From: Microvirga aerophila
Lineage (GTDB): Bacteria; Pseudomonadota; Alphaproteobacteria; Rhizobiales; Beijerinckiaceae
Assembly: GCF_003332305.1 (NCBI RefSeq)
Contig: NZ_QOIO01000024.1
Span: forward strand, 1-64,000
Length of the DNA: 64,000 nt
Direction of reading: 5' to 3'
Under the pieces are notes generated by a model. It saw only the letters and a program-made list of their open reading frames with translations, did not search any database and had not been told where the DNA came from. Numbering within the stretch: position 1 is the first letter of the stretch; each line of letters begins with the position of its first letter. Made by a program: the position numbers and the translations under genes. Shown one piece after another: positions 46,766 to 58,889 of this stretch.

Positions 46766-49682
46766 TACGAAAAACCCGGGCGACAAGACGCTGCATGTGT
46801 CGCCCAAGACGCTTTCACTGAAGCGACCCGTCGAACAGGGCGTGGTGCGCCAGAGCTTCTCCCATGGCCGCTCGAAGGCGGTCGTGGTCGAGACGGTGAA
46901 GCGTCGCCCTGTCGGTCAGGGCGGGGGCAAGGACGAGCGTCCGGCCCCGCAGCAGCAGAACGCTGCCCCTGCGCCGAAGCCTGCAGCCCCGGCTCCACAA
47001 GGCCGCCCGCAACGTTCGGGCGGATCCTCGAACGCGCCTCGATCCGGCGTCGTCCTGCGCACCCTCTCCGACCAGGAGCGCGATGCCCGTGCGAGCGCAC
47101 TGGCCGATGCGCGCCGCCGCGAGGAGGAAGACCGTAGGACCCAGGAAGTCGAGGCCAAGCGCCGCGCCGAACGCGAAGCCGCCGAGGCTCAGGAGCGCGA
47201 AGCCGCCGAAGCCCGCAAGCGCGAAGAAGACGAGCGCCGCCGACAGGAAGAGGAGCGCAAGCGCCGCGGTGAGGAAGAAGCTCGCCGCCGCCTGGGCGAG
47301 GAATCCGCGCCGGCCGCCGCGAGCCCTGCTCCGGCCCCGCGCCAGAACACCACCGCACCGGCCCCGGCCGGTCGCAGCGGACCGGGCGCCGGACCGCGTC
47401 CTCCCCGGGAAGGTTTCCGCGACGGTTCCGGGCCACGTCCCGCCCGCGAGGGCTCCCGCGACGGCGCAGGCCCCCGGCCGCCGCGCGAAGGCGGACCGCG
47501 TCCCGGCGGACCGGGCGGTCCCCGTCCGGGCGGCTTTGGCGGTCCCCGCAGCGGTGGCGGCACGACGGGCGGTCGCCCGCCGAGCCTCAATCACATGGCG
47601 CGCCCGGCTGCGCCGGCTGCGCCCGATCCGACCACCGTCAAGCCCAACACCCGCACCGCACCGCCGGTCGCGGCCCGCGCCGTCGTGGTGGATGATGAGG
47701 ATGGAGCAAGGACAATTCGGCGTCCTGGCGTTGCGGCAAAGCCCGCAGCCGTGCCGAAGACCCCCAAGGCAGCCCCCGGCGAAGAAAAGCGCCGCGGCCG
47801 CCTGACCCTGGCCGCAGCAACCTCGGGCGAGGACGAGCGCACGCGCTCCGTCGCGTCGTTCCGTCGTCGCATGCAGCGCCTGACCGGTCACCGCCAGGTC
47901 GAGCAGAAGGAAAAGATCGCCCGCGAGGTGATCATCCCCGAGACGATCACCATCCAGGAACTCGCAAACCGCATGTCGGAGCGCGGCGTGGACGTGATCA
48001 AGCTGCTCATGAAGCAGGGCCAGATGCACAAGATCACCGACGTGATCGACGCGGACACGGCTCAGCTCATCGCCGAGGAACTCGGTCACACGGTTCGCCG
48101 CGTGGCGGAGTCCGACGTGGAGGAAGGCCTCTTCGACACGCCGGACGTGGACGATAACCTCATCTCCCGTCCGCCGGTCGTGACCATCATGGGCCACGTC
48201 GACCACGGCAAGACCTCGCTTCTGGACGCAATCCGCAAGACCAACGTGGTCTCGGGCGAAGCCGGCGGCATCACCCAGCACATCGGCGCCTACCAGGTGA
48301 CCTCGCCGCTCGGCGGCAAGATCACCTTCATCGATACGCCCGGTCACGCGGCCTTCACGGCCATGCGCGCCCGCGGCGCGAAGGTGACGGACATCGTCGT
48401 GCTAGTCGTGGCCGCCGATGACGGCGTCATGCCCCAGACCGTCGAGGCGATCACCCACGCGCAAGCCGCCGGTGTGCCGCTGATCATCGCGATCAACAAG
48501 ATCGACAAGCCCGACGCCAATCCGCAGCGGGTTCGCACCGAGCTGCTCCAGCACTCGATCGTGGTCGAGTCCATGGGTGGTGAGACCCTCGAATTCGAGG
48601 TTTCGGCCAAGACCGGCGACGGTCTCGAAACCCTCCTCGAAGGCCTCCAGCTTCAGGCCGAAATCCTCGACCTCAAGGCTAACCCGGAGCGTTCCGCGGA
48701 AGGCACCGTCATCGAGGCGAAGCTCGACCGCGGCCGTGGCCCTGTGGCCACCGTGCTGGTCCAGCGCGGAACCCTTCGCACGGGCGACATCGTCGTCGCC
48801 GGCGCGGAATGGGGCCGCGTGCGTGCGCTGATCAACGATCTTGGCGCCGCCGTGAAGGAGGCTGCACCCTCCGTCCCGGTGGAGATCCTGGGCTTCAACG
48901 GCACACCCGAGGCGGGCGACCGCGTCGCGGTGGTCGAGTCGGAGGCCCGCGCCCGCGAGGTCACCGAGTACCGCACCCGTCAGAAGCGCGAGCGTCAGGC
49001 AGCCCGCATGGGCTCGGCCGGCCGCACGCTGGTCGACATGATGCGCGACCTCAAGGCCGGTGCGGGCCGCAAGGAATTCCCGCTCGTGGTCCGGGCGGAC
49101 GTGCAGGGCTCGGCGGAAGCCATTGCCGGTGCGCTCGAGAAGATCGGCAACGAGGAAGTCTCGGCCCGCATTCTTCAGGCAGGCGTCGGCGGCATCTCCG
49201 AATCCGACGTCACCCTGGCGGAAGCCTCCGGGGCGATCATCCTGGCCTTCAACGTACGCGCCCACAAGGAAGCTCGCGAAGCGGCCGAACGGGCTGGCAT
49301 CGAAATCCGCTACTACAACATCATCTACGACCTCGTGGATGACGTGAAGGCGGCGATGTCGGGTCTTCTCGCCCCGACGCTCCGCGAGGAGCGGCTCGGC
49401 GAGGCGCAGATCCTCGAGGTCTTCAATGTCTCGAAGGTGGGCAAGATCGCCGGCTGCCGCGTCCTCGACGGCGTGGTCCAGCGCGGCGCCCATGTCCGCC
49501 TCATCCGCGACAATGTGGTGATCCACGAGGGCAGGCTGTCCCAGCTCAAGCGCTTCAAGGACGACGCCCGCGAGGTGACCTCGGGTCAGGAATGCGGCAT
49601 GGCATTCGAGAACTACCAGGACATGCGCGCCGGCGACCTGATCGAGTGCTACCGAGTGGAAGAGGTGAAGCGGTCGCTGTAA
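46758..49682 (+). CDS. infB: Translation initiation factor IF-2
   Basis: GTPase that brings initiator tRNA to the 30S subunit. The N-terminal third is low-complexity: a charged Glu/Arg helix (about 105-185) and a Gly/Pro/Arg-rich stretch (about 200-280) with repeats of the type GPRP-REG. The IF2_N core is near 395-450 ([20 protein letters not shown]). The G domain has [22 protein letters not shown] and NKIDKP, and C1/C2 domains follow. Length is 974 residues, usual for alphaproteobacteria. An internal start for a shorter isoform was not identified. Confidence 0.97.
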   Translation: MNDTKNPGDKTLHVSPKTLSLKRPVEQGVVRQSFSHGRSKAVVVETVKRRPVGQGGGKDERPAPQQQNAAPAPKPAAPAPQGRPQRSGGSSNAPRSGVVLRTLSDQERDARASALADARRREEEDRRTQEVEAKRRAEREAAEAQEREAAEARKREEDERRRQEEERKRRGEEEARRRLGEESAPAAASPAPAPRQNTTAPAPAGRSGPGAGPRPPREGFRDGSGPRPAREGSRDGAGPRPPREGGPRPGGPGGPRPGGFGGPRSGGGTTGGRPPSLNHMARPAAPAAPDPTTVKPNTRTAPPVAARAVVVDDEDGARTIRRPGVAAKPAAVPKTPKAAPGEEKRRGRLTLAAATSGEDERTRSVASFRRRMQRLTGHRQVEQKEKIAREVIIPETITIQELANRMSERGVDVIKLLMKQGQMHKITDVIDADTAQLIAEELGHTVRRVAESDVEEGLFDTPDVDDNLISRPPVVTIMGHVDHGKTSLLDAIRKTNVVSGEAGGITQHIGAYQVTSPLGGKITFIDTPGHAAFTAMRARGAKVTDIVVLVVAADDGVMPQTVEAITHAQAAGVPLIIAINKIDKPDANPQRVRTELLQHSIVVESMGGETLEFEVSAKTGDGLETLLEGLQLQAEILDLKANPERSAEGTVIEAKLDRGRGPVATVLVQRGTLRTGDIVVAGAEWGRVRALINDLGAAVKEAAPSVPVEILGFNGTPEAGDRVAVVESEARAREVTEYRTRQKRERQAARMGSAGRTLVDMMRDLKAGAGRKEFPLVVRADVQGSAEAIAGALEKIGNEEVSARILQAGVGGISESDVTLAEASGAIILAFNVRAHKEAREAAERAGIEIRYYNIIYDLVDDVKAAMSGLLAPTLREERLGEAQILEVFNVSKVGKIAGCRVLDGVVQRGAHVRLIRDNVVIHEGRLSQLKRFKDDAREVTSGQECGMAFENYQDMRAGDLIECYRVEEVKRSL

Positions 49683-49710
49683 GGCCGCTTCCATTTCTCG
49701 TTCTATCTCA

Positions 49711-49734
49711 TCACCGGGCTTCGGCCCGGTGATC
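49711..49734. repeat. Perfect GC-rich hairpin after infB
   Basis: ATCACCGGGC, loop TTCG, GCCCGGTGAT: a 10 bp perfect stem 28 bases after the infB stop. There is no proper T-run behind it, so it may be an mRNA-end hairpin or a dispersed palindrome. Confidence 0.6.
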
Positions 49735-49771
49735 CCATTTCCGACAAGCGCGTTGTCTTCATGACTGAGAT

Positions 49772-49794
49772 GGCCGGGCTTCAAACCCGGCCAC
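49772..49794. repeat. Small palindrome, family C variant
   Basis: TGGCCGGG and CCCGGCCA flank CTTCAAA, a perfect 8 bp stem. It resembles the palindromes at 23176 and 51351. Confidence 0.5.
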
Positions 49795-49833
49795 GATCCC
49801 GCTTGTTCATCCGGTCCAACCCCGGGGATGCCC

Positions 49834-50262
49834 ATGGCTAAACGATTCGAACAAACCACCGGCCCCACCCAGCGCCAGCAGCGCGTGGCCGAGCTTATCC
49901 GTCATGCCCTGGCCGAGGTCCTGTCCCGCGGCGACATCCAGGACGACGTGCTGACCAACAACGTCATCACGATTCCGGAGGTGCGCATGACCCCCGACCT
50001 CAAGCTCGCAACCGCTTATGTCATGCCGCTCGGCGGCAAGGACGAGGCGGCCGTGATCAAGGCCCTCGACAAGAACAAGAAGGTTCTGCGCCAGGAAGTC
50101 GCTCGCCGGGTAAACCTGAAATTCGCTCCGGATCTGCGCTTCCTCCGGGACGAGAGCTTCGATGAGGCGGCGCGCATTGACGCGCTCCTGCGCACGGAAA
50201 AGGTCATGCGCGACACGGCAAAGCCCGATGCCGACACTCCTGACGACGACAACGACGAGTAA
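49834..50262 (+). CDS. rbfA: 30S ribosome-binding factor RbfA
   Basis: Small KH-fold factor for late 16S rRNA maturation and cold adaptation. The core [39 protein letters not shown] and [19 protein letters not shown] is typical. ATG 49834 has GGGG six bases before it; an ATG at 49828 is too close to that site. Acidic tail at the end. Length 142 residues. Confidence 0.95.
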   Translation: MAKRFEQTTGPTQRQQRVAELIRHALAEVLSRGDIQDDVLTNNVITIPEVRMTPDLKLATAYVMPLGGKDEAAVIKALDKNKKVLRQEVARRVNLKFAPDLRFLRDESFDEAARIDALLRTEKVMRDTAKPDADTPDDDNDE

Positions 50263-50268
50263 GATCCC

Positions 50269-51189
50269 ATGACCGAAGAAAGACCGCAGCGGCGTCCTCA
50301 GCACGACCGCCCGAAGAAGCGCGACGTCAACGGCTGGATCATCCTCGACAAGGGCGTCGGGATGACCTCGACCCATGCGGTCGCGGTGGTGAAGCGCGGT
50401 CTCTCGGCCAAGAAGGCCGGCCATGCGGGCACTCTCGATCCGCTCGCCTCAGGCATCCTGCCAATTGCGCTGGGCGAGGCCACCAAGACCGTGCCGTTCG
50501 TCATGGACGGGCGCAAATCCTACGTGTTCACGGTGGCCTGGGGCGCCGAGACCAACACGGACGACACAGAGGGCGACGTGGTGGAGCGAACCGATACGGT
50601 TCCCGATCCGGCTGATATCGAGGCCCTGCTGCCCCGGTTCACCGGCTCTGTTCAGCAGGTCCCTCCCCGGTTTTCGGCCATCAAGATCCAAGGCGAGCGC
50701 GCCTACGACCTCGCCCGCGACGGCGAAACCGTGGAACTGCAGCCCCGCACCGTCGAGATCGACCGTCTCAGCCTCATCCACCACGAGGGCGACCGCTCCG
50801 TGCTGGAGGCCGATTGCGGCAAGGGCACCTATGTGCGCGCCATCGCGCGCGACCTCGGCCGGGCGCTGGGCTGCCTCGGCCATATCGCGGCCCTGCGCCG
50901 GACCCGCGTCGGACCCTTTACCGAAGACGATGCGGTGGTGGTCGACGACGTCGCGACCGACCCGGCGGCCCTGCGCCCTGTCGAGATGGCCTTGAACGAA
51001 ATTCCGTCGATTGCGGTCAGCCGCGACATGGCGGCACGGCTCATGCGCGGCCAGTCGATCATTCTGCGCGGCCGTGAAGCGCCGCTCTCGGGCAAAATCT
51101 ACGCCACCTGCAACGGCGTGCTCGTGGCCGTGGGCGACGTGGAACGCGGTGAACTGGTGCCGCATCGGGTGTTCAACCTGGGGGCGTGA
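50269..51189 (+). CDS. truB: tRNA pseudouridine-55 synthase TruB
   Basis: Makes pseudouridine 55 in the T loop of tRNAs. The catalytic Asp is in KKAGHAGTLDPLASGILP. Other TruB marks: WIILDKGVGMTSTHAV, QVPPRFSAIKIQGERAYDLARDG and CGKGTYVRAIARDLGRALG. Length is 306 residues, six bases after rbfA. Confidence 0.97.
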   Translation: MTEERPQRRPQHDRPKKRDVNGWIILDKGVGMTSTHAVAVVKRGLSAKKAGHAGTLDPLASGILPIALGEATKTVPFVMDGRKSYVFTVAWGAETNTDDTEGDVVERTDTVPDPADIEALLPRFTGSVQQVPPRFSAIKIQGERAYDLARDGETVELQPRTVEIDRLSLIHHEGDRSVLEADCGKGTYVRAIARDLGRALGCLGHIAALRRTRVGPFTEDDAVVVDDVATDPAALRPVEMALNEIPSIAVSRDMAARLMRGQSIILRGREAPLSGKIYATCNGVLVAVGDVERGELVPHRVFNLGA

Positions 51190-51233
51190 CAAGCCCTCAC
51201 CCGTCGTAACCGACTTGTTCCGGAGATCCACGA

Positions 51234-51333
51234 CTAGAGCATCGGACGATTTGTCGGACCCGCTCCGTTCCTACCCCTGCCTAGCGGAGAAAGGTGGAGC
51301 GTCGTGGATCCGCTTTTTCGTCCGATGCTCTAG
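51234..51333. repeat. Palindromic intergenic repeat family D, copy
   Basis: Perfect outer arms CTAGAGCATCGGACGA (51234-51249) and TCGTCCGATGCTCTAG (51318-51333) enclose about 68 bases with further partial symmetry. The element at 34112-34219 has the same borders. Repeats ending GATGCTCTA are, to my memory, widespread in Methylobacteriaceae. Confidence 0.75.
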
Positions 51334-51350
51334 CGGCTTCGAAAACGTGG

Positions 51351-51373
51351 ATGGCCGGGACAAGCCCGGCCAT
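51351..51373. repeat. Small palindrome, family C copy
   Basis: ATGGCCGGG and CCCGGCCAT form a perfect 9 bp stem around ACAAG, practically the same as at 23176-23198. Confidence 0.6.
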
Positions 51374-51395
51374 GATGGAGAGAACGGCTTAAAGC

Positions 51396-51932
51396 CTAGC
51401 GATCCGCCTTCAGCCCTTGCGCCTCGCGCTCGAGGTAACGGCGGGTGATCATCTCGATCTGGTCGTGGATCAGCTGCGCGGTCTTCTGCTCCTCGCGCAG
51501 GGATTCCTCCAGGGCCGGGATGAACTTCGCATGGCCCGCGACCTCGGCCATGGTGATCAAAGACCGGTAGGACGCGATCTCGAAGTTCTCGAAAGCGTGG
51601 TTGGCGAAGGTGTTCTTAAGGATCTCGTCCGCCATCGGCACATGGGCCATGGCGGCGATATTGCCCATGACCTGGGTGGCCATGTCCTTCAGGAGCGAGC
51701 GGTCCTCCCCGAAATTGTGAAGGATTTCATCCAGCCGGCGGATCTGTCCTTCGGTCTCGCGGACGTGCTGCTCGAGGAGCTGCCGCATCTCCGGATAGTT
51801 CTCGATGCGCTCGATCTGCCGATTCATCAGCTGAATCGCTTCTTTTTCCAGGGAATGAGCGTTCTGAAGACCGGTGATGAAGATGTTCCTGACCGTCTCC
51901 GAATTCGACAGGTCTGCTGTAGCGGCGACCAT
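51396..51932 (-). CDS. Ferritin-like DUF892 (YciE/YciF family) protein
   Basis: Four-helix-bundle protein of 178 residues. Family-like helices include [38 protein letters not shown], and [13 protein letters not shown], with Glu/His residues placed for a di-metal site. Such proteins are usually induced by stress. The ATG at 51932 has AGGAAGG about seven bases upstream; a longer start at 51971 is less likely. It interrupts the truB-rpsO succession on the opposite strand. Confidence 0.88.
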   Translation of the reverse strand: MVAATADLSNSETVRNIFITGLQNAHSLEKEAIQLMNRQIERIENYPEMRQLLEQHVRETEGQIRRLDEILHNFGEDRSLLKDMATQVMGNIAAMAHVPMADEILKNTFANHAFENFEIASYRSLITMAEVAGHAKFIPALEESLREEQKTAQLIHDQIEMITRRYLEREAQGLKADR

Positions 51933-52236
51933 GATTGTACCTTCCTGTTCAGGTGAACCCTGTTCGGACAACCAAGGCCCTGCGGTGTTGTTCCGGGGTC
52001 TTTTCTCCCGAAAGGGGGCCGTTTGCCTTGCAATCTTTCGTGGGGATACGATCTATCTAGCACTTGCGCGCTTTTCGTGTATGGTGCGCGCCATTCCCGC
52101 AGGCGTTGCCCGCGGGGTGCGTCGCGAGATAAGACCGCGCTGGACGACATCCCGGCCCGGCCGTTTCCCGGCGAAGCGGACCTCGAGCTCCAAACGGCCG
52201 AGGTTGATTGAAAGTACCAACCTGAAAGGACAAGCG
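51933..52236. other. Divergent promoter region of the DUF892 gene and rpsO
   Basis: No gene is visible. A small hairpin AGGTTG (52201-52206) / CAACCT (52218-52223) lies just before the rpsO ribosome site GAAAGGA (52224-52230), a place where S15 autoregulatory leaders occur in other bacteria. TATGGT at about 52081 could be a -10 box, but no matching -35 is clear. Confidence 0.4.
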
Positions 52237-52506
52237 ATGTCGATTACGGCTGAGCGCAAGAACGCGCTCGTGAAAGAACACGCCCTCAAGGCGGGCGATA
52301 CCGGTTCCCCCGAGGTTCAGGTCGCGATCCTGACCGAGCGGATCAACAACCTGACCGGCCACTTCAAGACCCACACCAAGGACAACCATTCCCGTCGTGG
52401 CCTCCTGAAGCTCGTGTCGCAGCGCCGTTCCCTTCTCGACTACGTCAAGAAGAAGGACGAGGCGCGCTACCGCACGCTGATCGAAAAGCTCGGCATCCGC
52501 CGCTAA
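52237..52506 (+). CDS. rpsO: 30S ribosomal protein S15
   Basis: Primary 16S rRNA-binding protein of the central domain. The whole length shows the S15 pattern: [37 protein letters not shown] and [16 protein letters not shown]. Length 89 residues is exact for the family. The start is well supported by AAAGGA six bases before ATG. The order rpsO-pnp is conserved in proteobacteria. Confidence 0.98.
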   Translation: MSITAERKNALVKEHALKAGDTGSPEVQVAILTERINNLTGHFKTHTKDNHSRRGLLKLVSQRRSLLDYVKKKDEARYRTLIEKLGIRR

Positions 52507-52714
52507 GCTTTGACAAATTCCGTCCGGGGCCCGGCCCCGAACGGCCTCTTGACGCAGGCGGACCGATTCCCCGCGTCCATTGAAAAGAGGCGGATGACGC
52601 GATGACCATGGCAGGATCGCAAGGGGCTTCAACCGATGGGATCAACCCGTCGGACAGCCTCTTGCCGTCTTGCTCATGGCATCGAGCCGCCGCCATGTCA
52701 TGAAAGACAAACGC

Positions 52715-54892
<2,178 letters not shown>

Positions 54893-54914
54893 GATCACCT
54901 AATATGAAATCGAG

Positions 54915-54940
54915 AAAGCGCGGCGAAAGCCGCGCTTTTT
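54915..54940 (+). terminator. Rho-independent terminator of pnp
   Basis: AAAGCGCGGC (54915-54924), loop GAAA, GCCGCGCTTT (54929-54938) and further T to 54940. Strong stem with a T-tract. Confidence 0.9.
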
Positions 54941-54996
54941 GTTATCTGATGGTTGCCGCGCTTGATTGATTGGTCGAACTCACGTCAGATTCGGTC

Positions 54997-55608
54997 ATGA
55001 CACTCATCTCGACCATCATCGACCTCGAAGCCCTCTACGGCGAACCCCTCGAGGCCTCGATCCTCAAAGAGACTGACCGGGTGGTGCCGGTCTATCGGGC
55101 CCTGATCGAAGCCTCCCCCTTCGCAACGCTGGCGACCCGGGGGGCCGAAGGGCTCGACTGTTCGCCGCGGGGTGACGGCCCAGGTTTTGTCAGGGTGGCG
55201 GATGAGAAGACGCTGCTCTTGCCTGATCGGCGCGGCAACAACCGGCTCGATTCCCTGCGCAACATCCTGCACGACCCGCAGGTGGCGCTGCTGTTCCTGA
55301 TCCCCGGCGTGGGCGAGACCCTGCGGGTGAATGGTCGCGCGGTCATCTCGACGGACCCTGCCCTATTGGACAGCTTCGCGGTCGACGGCAAAGCGCCACG
55401 CACGGTCGTGGTCGTCACTGTCGAGACCGTCTATTTCCAATGTTCGCGCGCCGTGGTGCGCTCCGACCTGTGGAATCCGGACAAGCACGTGGCGCGAAAA
55501 TCCCTGCCGAGCGCCGGTCAGATCCTGGCTGCGGTCAGCGAAAACCGGGTCGGGGGCGAGGCTTATGACGCGGGATTGCAGGAGCGGGTGCGGACAACGC
55601 TCTATTGA
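54997..55608 (+). CDS. PPOX-class FMN-dependent flavoprotein (MSMEG_1061-like)
   Basis: Split-barrel flavoprotein of about 203 residues of the pyridoxamine-5'-phosphate oxidase superfamily. Segments FATLATRGAEGLDCSPRGD, LLLPDRRGNNRLDSLRNIL and LFLIPGVGETLRVNGRA are typical of the subgroup. ATG 54997 is preferred to a TTG at 54970. Substrate unknown; relatives may act on F420- or flavin-linked redox reactions. It follows the pnp terminator and so needs its own promoter. Confidence 0.85.
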   Translation: MTLISTIIDLEALYGEPLEASILKETDRVVPVYRALIEASPFATLATRGAEGLDCSPRGDGPGFVRVADEKTLLLPDRRGNNRLDSLRNILHDPQVALLFLIPGVGETLRVNGRAVISTDPALLDSFAVDGKAPRTVVVVTVETVYFQCSRAVVRSDLWNPDKHVARKSLPSAGQILAAVSENRVGGEAYDAGLQERVRTTLY

Positions 55609-55679
55609 GGCTTGACCTCCTGCGGCAGGGCTCCGAAAAAGCCCTCCTCTCTTCAGTTTCAAACGCTCAGGGACATTTC

Positions 55680-56030
55680 ATGACGATTCAACGCATCAAG
55701 CCCAGTCCGCGCATGAGCGGGGCCGTCGTTCACGGCAACACGGTCTATCTGGCCGGCCAGGTGGCGAGCCAGAGCGCCGGGCAGAGCGTCACCGAGCAGA
55801 CCAAGGAGATCCTGTCGATCATCGACGGGCTGCTGGCCGAGGCCGGCACCGACAAGTCGAAGATCCTGATGGCCAATATCTGGCTCACCGACATGGGAAC
55901 GTTCCAGGAGATGAACGCCGTGTGGGATGCCTGGGTCTCGCAGGGCAACACCCCTGCCCGCGCGACCGTCGAGGCCAAGCTCGCGACCCCGGCTTTCAAG
56001 GTCGAGATCGCCGTGATCGCCGCGAAGTAA
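55680..56030 (+). CDS. ridA: RidA-family reactive enamine/imine deaminase
   Basis: YjgF/RidA protein hydrolysing 2-aminoacrylate and related imines made by PLP enzymes. Core motifs: MSGAVVHGNTVYLAGQVA, ILSIIDGLLAEAGTDKSKI, and NTPARATVEAKLATP with the conserved Arg. Length is 116 residues. AGGGA lies before ATG 55680. RidA and YggS (5907-6584) both protect PLP-dependent metabolism, though they are far apart here. Confidence 0.9.
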   Translation: MTIQRIKPSPRMSGAVVHGNTVYLAGQVASQSAGQSVTEQTKEILSIIDGLLAEAGTDKSKILMANIWLTDMGTFQEMNAVWDAWVSQGNTPARATVEAKLATPAFKVEIAVIAAK

Positions 56031-56040
56031 AATCCCGACA

Positions 56041-56070
56041 CAATAAAACGGGCCCAGAAGGGCCCGTTCT
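56041..56070. terminator. Bidirectional intrinsic terminator between ridA and the BA14K gene
   Basis: AACGGGCCC (56047-56055), loop AGAA, GGGCCCGTT (56060-56068): a perfect 9 bp stem, flanked by TTCT on the plus side and, on the minus strand, TTTTATT. It can serve both convergent genes. Confidence 0.8.
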
Positions 56071-56086
56071 TACGCATGTACCCAAT

Positions 56087-56557
56087 TTACGGGCAGGGAT
56101 GGCGCAGGCCGTCATAGCCCAAGAAGGTGCCAGAGGCCGGGTCGTAGGAGCGGTAGCGCTGCGAGCAATACGCCACCGAGTTCTGGCCGGGAGCCACATA
56201 GACCGAGGCCGCCTGCGCCTGTTGCTGCGCTAACGCGCCGCCGATGATCGCGCCGGTCGCAAGGCCAACCGCACCCGCCGCCAGAGCGCTGCCGCGGTCA
56301 CGGCGGTAATAGCCATAGGGACGACCATAATAGGGGCGGCCGTAAGCATAGGGACGTCCGCGCCAGCCGGGGCCGGCATAGCCGCCACGATAGCCGCGCC
56401 GCCACTGCACGTAAGTTGTCTCCAAGTCGCCGGCCTGCAAAGCCGCGATTGGATTGGTCACTTGAACGCTTTGCGCTTGGGCGGCACTCGGAGCGGCTAC
56501 AAAACCGACAGAACCGAGGGCAGCCGTGCCAAGAACAGCCATCAAGACTTTACGCAT
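56087..56557 (-). CDS. BA14K-family secreted/envelope protein
   Basis: A signal peptide is visible at residues 1-29 (MRKVLMAVLGTAALGSVGFV, with Ala-Gln-Ala near the cleavage). A Gly/Tyr/Arg-rich middle (RRGYRGGYAGPGWRGRPYA) and a glycine-zipper-like helix (ALAAGAVGLATGAIIGGALA) follow. The C-terminal BA14K motif has YCSQRYRSYDPASGTFLGYD and ends RHPCP. Brucella BA14K is an immunoreactive, lectin-like protein; function here is unknown. ATG 56557 is preferred to a TTG at 56572. Confidence 0.88.
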   Translation of the reverse strand: MRKVLMAVLGTAALGSVGFVAAPSAAQAQSVQVTNPIAALQAGDLETTYVQWRRGYRGGYAGPGWRGRPYAYGRPYYGRPYGYYRRDRGSALAAGAVGLATGAIIGGALAQQQAQAASVYVAPGQNSVAYCSQRYRSYDPASGTFLGYDGLRHPCP

Positions 56558-56656
56558 AGGAATCACCTTCAACCGTTAGTAGTCGAACGTTCTTTTTCCC
56601 AAGTCGTTCCAGAAGAAGGTTTGGGCCGCTCTACACTCGCGAAAACGTGACGGGGA

Positions 56657-57391
56657 CTACGGAGTCGCTTCGGCGTTTCCGGGGATCCTGCCCGCTCCCA
56701 CCCTTCCCTGCCCGGTCGGGCAAAGATCGAGGATCGCGCAGCGTCCGCAGGCCGGGCTCTTGAAGAAGCAGCAGCGCTGGCCGTGCAGCATCATGACCTC
56801 GTGATTGTCGTAGACCTGCTGCGCATCCCAATTGGGCGGAAGAAGCGCCGCGAGAGCCTGATGCGACGGTCCCACATCCATGGAGGCGGGAATCAATGCG
56901 GTGCGCTGCGCCACGCGATGATGATGGGAATCCACCGGCAAGGCGGCCTTCCTCAAGGTCGAGAACGACAGCACCGCCGCACTGGTCTTCGGCCCTATCC
57001 CCGGAATGCTTTGCAGCCAAGCGCGCGCTTCCGCAATCGGCATCTCGCTGAGGAAGTCGAGGGACAGCGCCCCATGACGTTCCTCGACGGCTCGCAGCAC
57101 CGCTTGAATGCGCGGAGCCTTCTGTTCCGGCCAGGTGACGCCCTGGATCGTCTGTTCCACCTCGTGCGGATCGGCGTTCATGAGGGCGCGCCAGTCCGGA
57201 TAACGCGCCCTGAGGGCCTTGAAGGCGCGGCCCGATTCCGCGTTCCGCGTGCGGTGGGACAGGAGCGATGAAATCAGCTCGCTCAAGGGATCAAGGGAAT
57301 GAAAATAGGGGATCGGACAGCCATAGACCGCGCAGAGCTTCTCGTGAATCACGAGAGCCTTCGCTTTCAGATCCTGCGGGTCCGGAGCCAT
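56657..57391 (-). CDS. Endonuclease III-like HhH-GPD DNA glycosylase with a 4Fe-4S cluster
   Basis: Base-excision glycosylase-type protein of 244 residues. The HhH is LQSIPGIGPKTSAAVL including the Lys that acts in AP lyases, and PVDSHHHRV holds the catalytic Asp. The C-terminal cluster has the EndoIII spacing Cys-x6-Cys-x2-Cys-x5-Cys. The whole differs from the usual Nth in detail, so it is probably a paralogue whose lesion range is unknown. ATG 57442 would add 17 residues; its AAGG site lies too close, so ATG 57391 is preferred. Confidence 0.87.
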   Translation of the reverse strand: MAPDPQDLKAKALVIHEKLCAVYGCPIPYFHSLDPLSELISSLLSHRTRNAESGRAFKALRARYPDWRALMNADPHEVEQTIQGVTWPEQKAPRIQAVLRAVEERHGALSLDFLSEMPIAEARAWLQSIPGIGPKTSAAVLSFSTLRKAALPVDSHHHRVAQRTALIPASMDVGPSHQALAALLPPNWDAQQVYDNHEVMMLHGQRCCFFKSPACGRCAILDLCPTGQGRVGAGRIPGNAEATP

Positions 57392-57457
57392 AGGGCGGGA
57401 ATCCACGAATCGGTGCTGCGGTTCCAAGCCTGGAACCGGCATCCTTTAACGCAGAAA

Positions 57458-57515
57458 GGATGCCGCCATCTTCGCGAACCGCGGTTGTCCTGCTGGTCCC
57501 GTGACGGCGGCATCC
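57458..57515 (-). terminator. Possible hairpin terminator after hslU
   Basis: On the minus strand GGATGCCGCC (57515-57506) pairs perfectly with GGCGGCATCC (57467-57458), 38-base loop, followed by TTTCT. A long-loop hairpin with a weak T-run downstream of hslU. Confidence 0.35.
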
Positions 57516-57572
57516 CTCACGTGCCCCGAAAGGTCTATGCGCGGGAGCCGGAAAGGGTTCCTATCGCCGAGC

Positions 57573-58883
57573 TTACAGAATGAAGCGGCTGAGGTCCGTG
57601 TTCCTGGCCAGGCTTTCCACCTCGCCGCGTACGTAGACCGCGTCGATGGTCACCGCTTGGCCGGAGCGGTCGGGCGCCGTGAACGAGATGTCGTCGAGCA
57701 CGCGCTCGAGCACTGTTTGCAGACGGCGCGCGCCGATGTTCTCGACGGAGTTGTTCACGTCGACGGCCACTTGCGCAAGCGCATCGATGGCGTCGTCCGT
57801 GAAGGTGAGCTCCACGCCCTCCGTGCGCATCAGCGCAACGGTCTGCTTGATCAGGCTTGCCTCGGTTTCCGTGAGGATGCGCTTGAAATCCTCTACTGTG
57901 AGCGGCGCAAGCTCCACACGGATCGGCAGACGTCCTTGCAGCTCCGGCAGAAGATCGGACGGCTTCGACACATGAAACGCGCCGGACGCGATGAACAGGA
58001 TGTGATCCGTCTTCACCGATCCATATTTGGTCGAGACCGTGGTGCCTTCGATCAACGGCAGGAGGTCGCGCTGCACGCCCTCGCGCGAGACGTCGCCGCC
58101 CTGGCGGCCGTCACGCACGCAGATCTTGTCGATCTCGTCGAGGAACACGATGCCGTTATCCTCCACCTGCCGGATCGCCTCCTGAACGATGGCGTCTTGG
58201 TCGATGAGCTTGTCGGCTTCCTCCGTGACGAGGGGATCATAGGCCTCGCGCACGGTGGTGCGCCGCGTCTTGCGCTGGCCTCCGAACGCTTTGCCGAACA
58301 TATCCGACAGATTGATCGCGCCCACCGACGCCCCTGGCATGCCGGGGATTTCGAACATAGGCATGCCGCCCTGGCCGCCGGATTGCAGCTCGACCTCGAT
58401 CTCCTTGTCGTCGAGTTCGTTGGCGCGCAGCTTGCGCCGGAAGGAATCGCGCGTCACGGCGCTCGCGGTCGAGCCCACAAGCGCATCGAGCACGCGTTCC
58501 TCGGCTGCAATGTGAGCCTTGGCCTGCACCTGCTTGCGGCGGTCTTCCTTCACCAGGCCGATGCCGACTTCGAGCAGGTCGCGCACGATCTGCTCCACGT
58601 CGCGGCCTACATAGCCCACTTCGGTGAATTTCGTCGCCTCGACCTTGAGGAACGGCGCATTGGCGAGCCGCGCGAGGCGGCGGGAGATCTCAGTCTTGCC
58701 GCAGCCCGTGGGGCCGATCATCAGGATGTTCTTCGGCGCGACTTCCTCGCGCAGGGAACCTTCCAGCTGCTGGCGGCGCCAGCGGTTGCGCAGCGCGATG
58801 GCGACCGCGCGCTTGGCGTCGTTCTGGCCAACGATGTAGCGGTCGAGTTCGGAGACGATTTCACGGGGGGAAAATGTAGTCAT
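57573..58883 (-). CDS. hslU: HslU, ATPase subunit of the HslVU protease
   Basis: AAA+ unfoldase that feeds the HslV peptidase. N-terminal [23 protein letters not shown], Walker [19 protein letters not shown], the pore GYVGRD, Walker [13 protein letters not shown]-domain (about 110-240) and the C-terminal sensor region with EDI-like NTDLSRFIL end inserting into HslV. Length is 436 residues. It is separated from hslV by a membrane-protein gene, an unusual arrangement. Confidence 0.97.
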   Translation of the reverse strand: MTTFSPREIVSELDRYIVGQNDAKRAVAIALRNRWRRQQLEGSLREEVAPKNILMIGPTGCGKTEISRRLARLANAPFLKVEATKFTEVGYVGRDVEQIVRDLLEVGIGLVKEDRRKQVQAKAHIAAEERVLDALVGSTASAVTRDSFRRKLRANELDDKEIEVELQSGGQGGMPMFEIPGMPGASVGAINLSDMFGKAFGGQRKTRRTTVREAYDPLVTEEADKLIDQDAIVQEAIRQVEDNGIVFLDEIDKICVRDGRQGGDVSREGVQRDLLPLIEGTTVSTKYGSVKTDHILFIASGAFHVSKPSDLLPELQGRLPIRVELAPLTVEDFKRILTETEASLIKQTVALMRTEGVELTFTDDAIDALAQVAVDVNNSVENIGARRLQTVLERVLDDISFTAPDRSGQAVTIDAVYVRGEVESLARNTDLSRFIL

Positions 58884-58889
58884 GATGCT

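Noticed and set aside
47400..47600. Repeats in infB as a CRISPR or tandem-repeat locus
   Set aside because: They encode the Gly/Pro/Arg-rich linker of IF-2 in frame; spacing is irregular and spacers are lacking.
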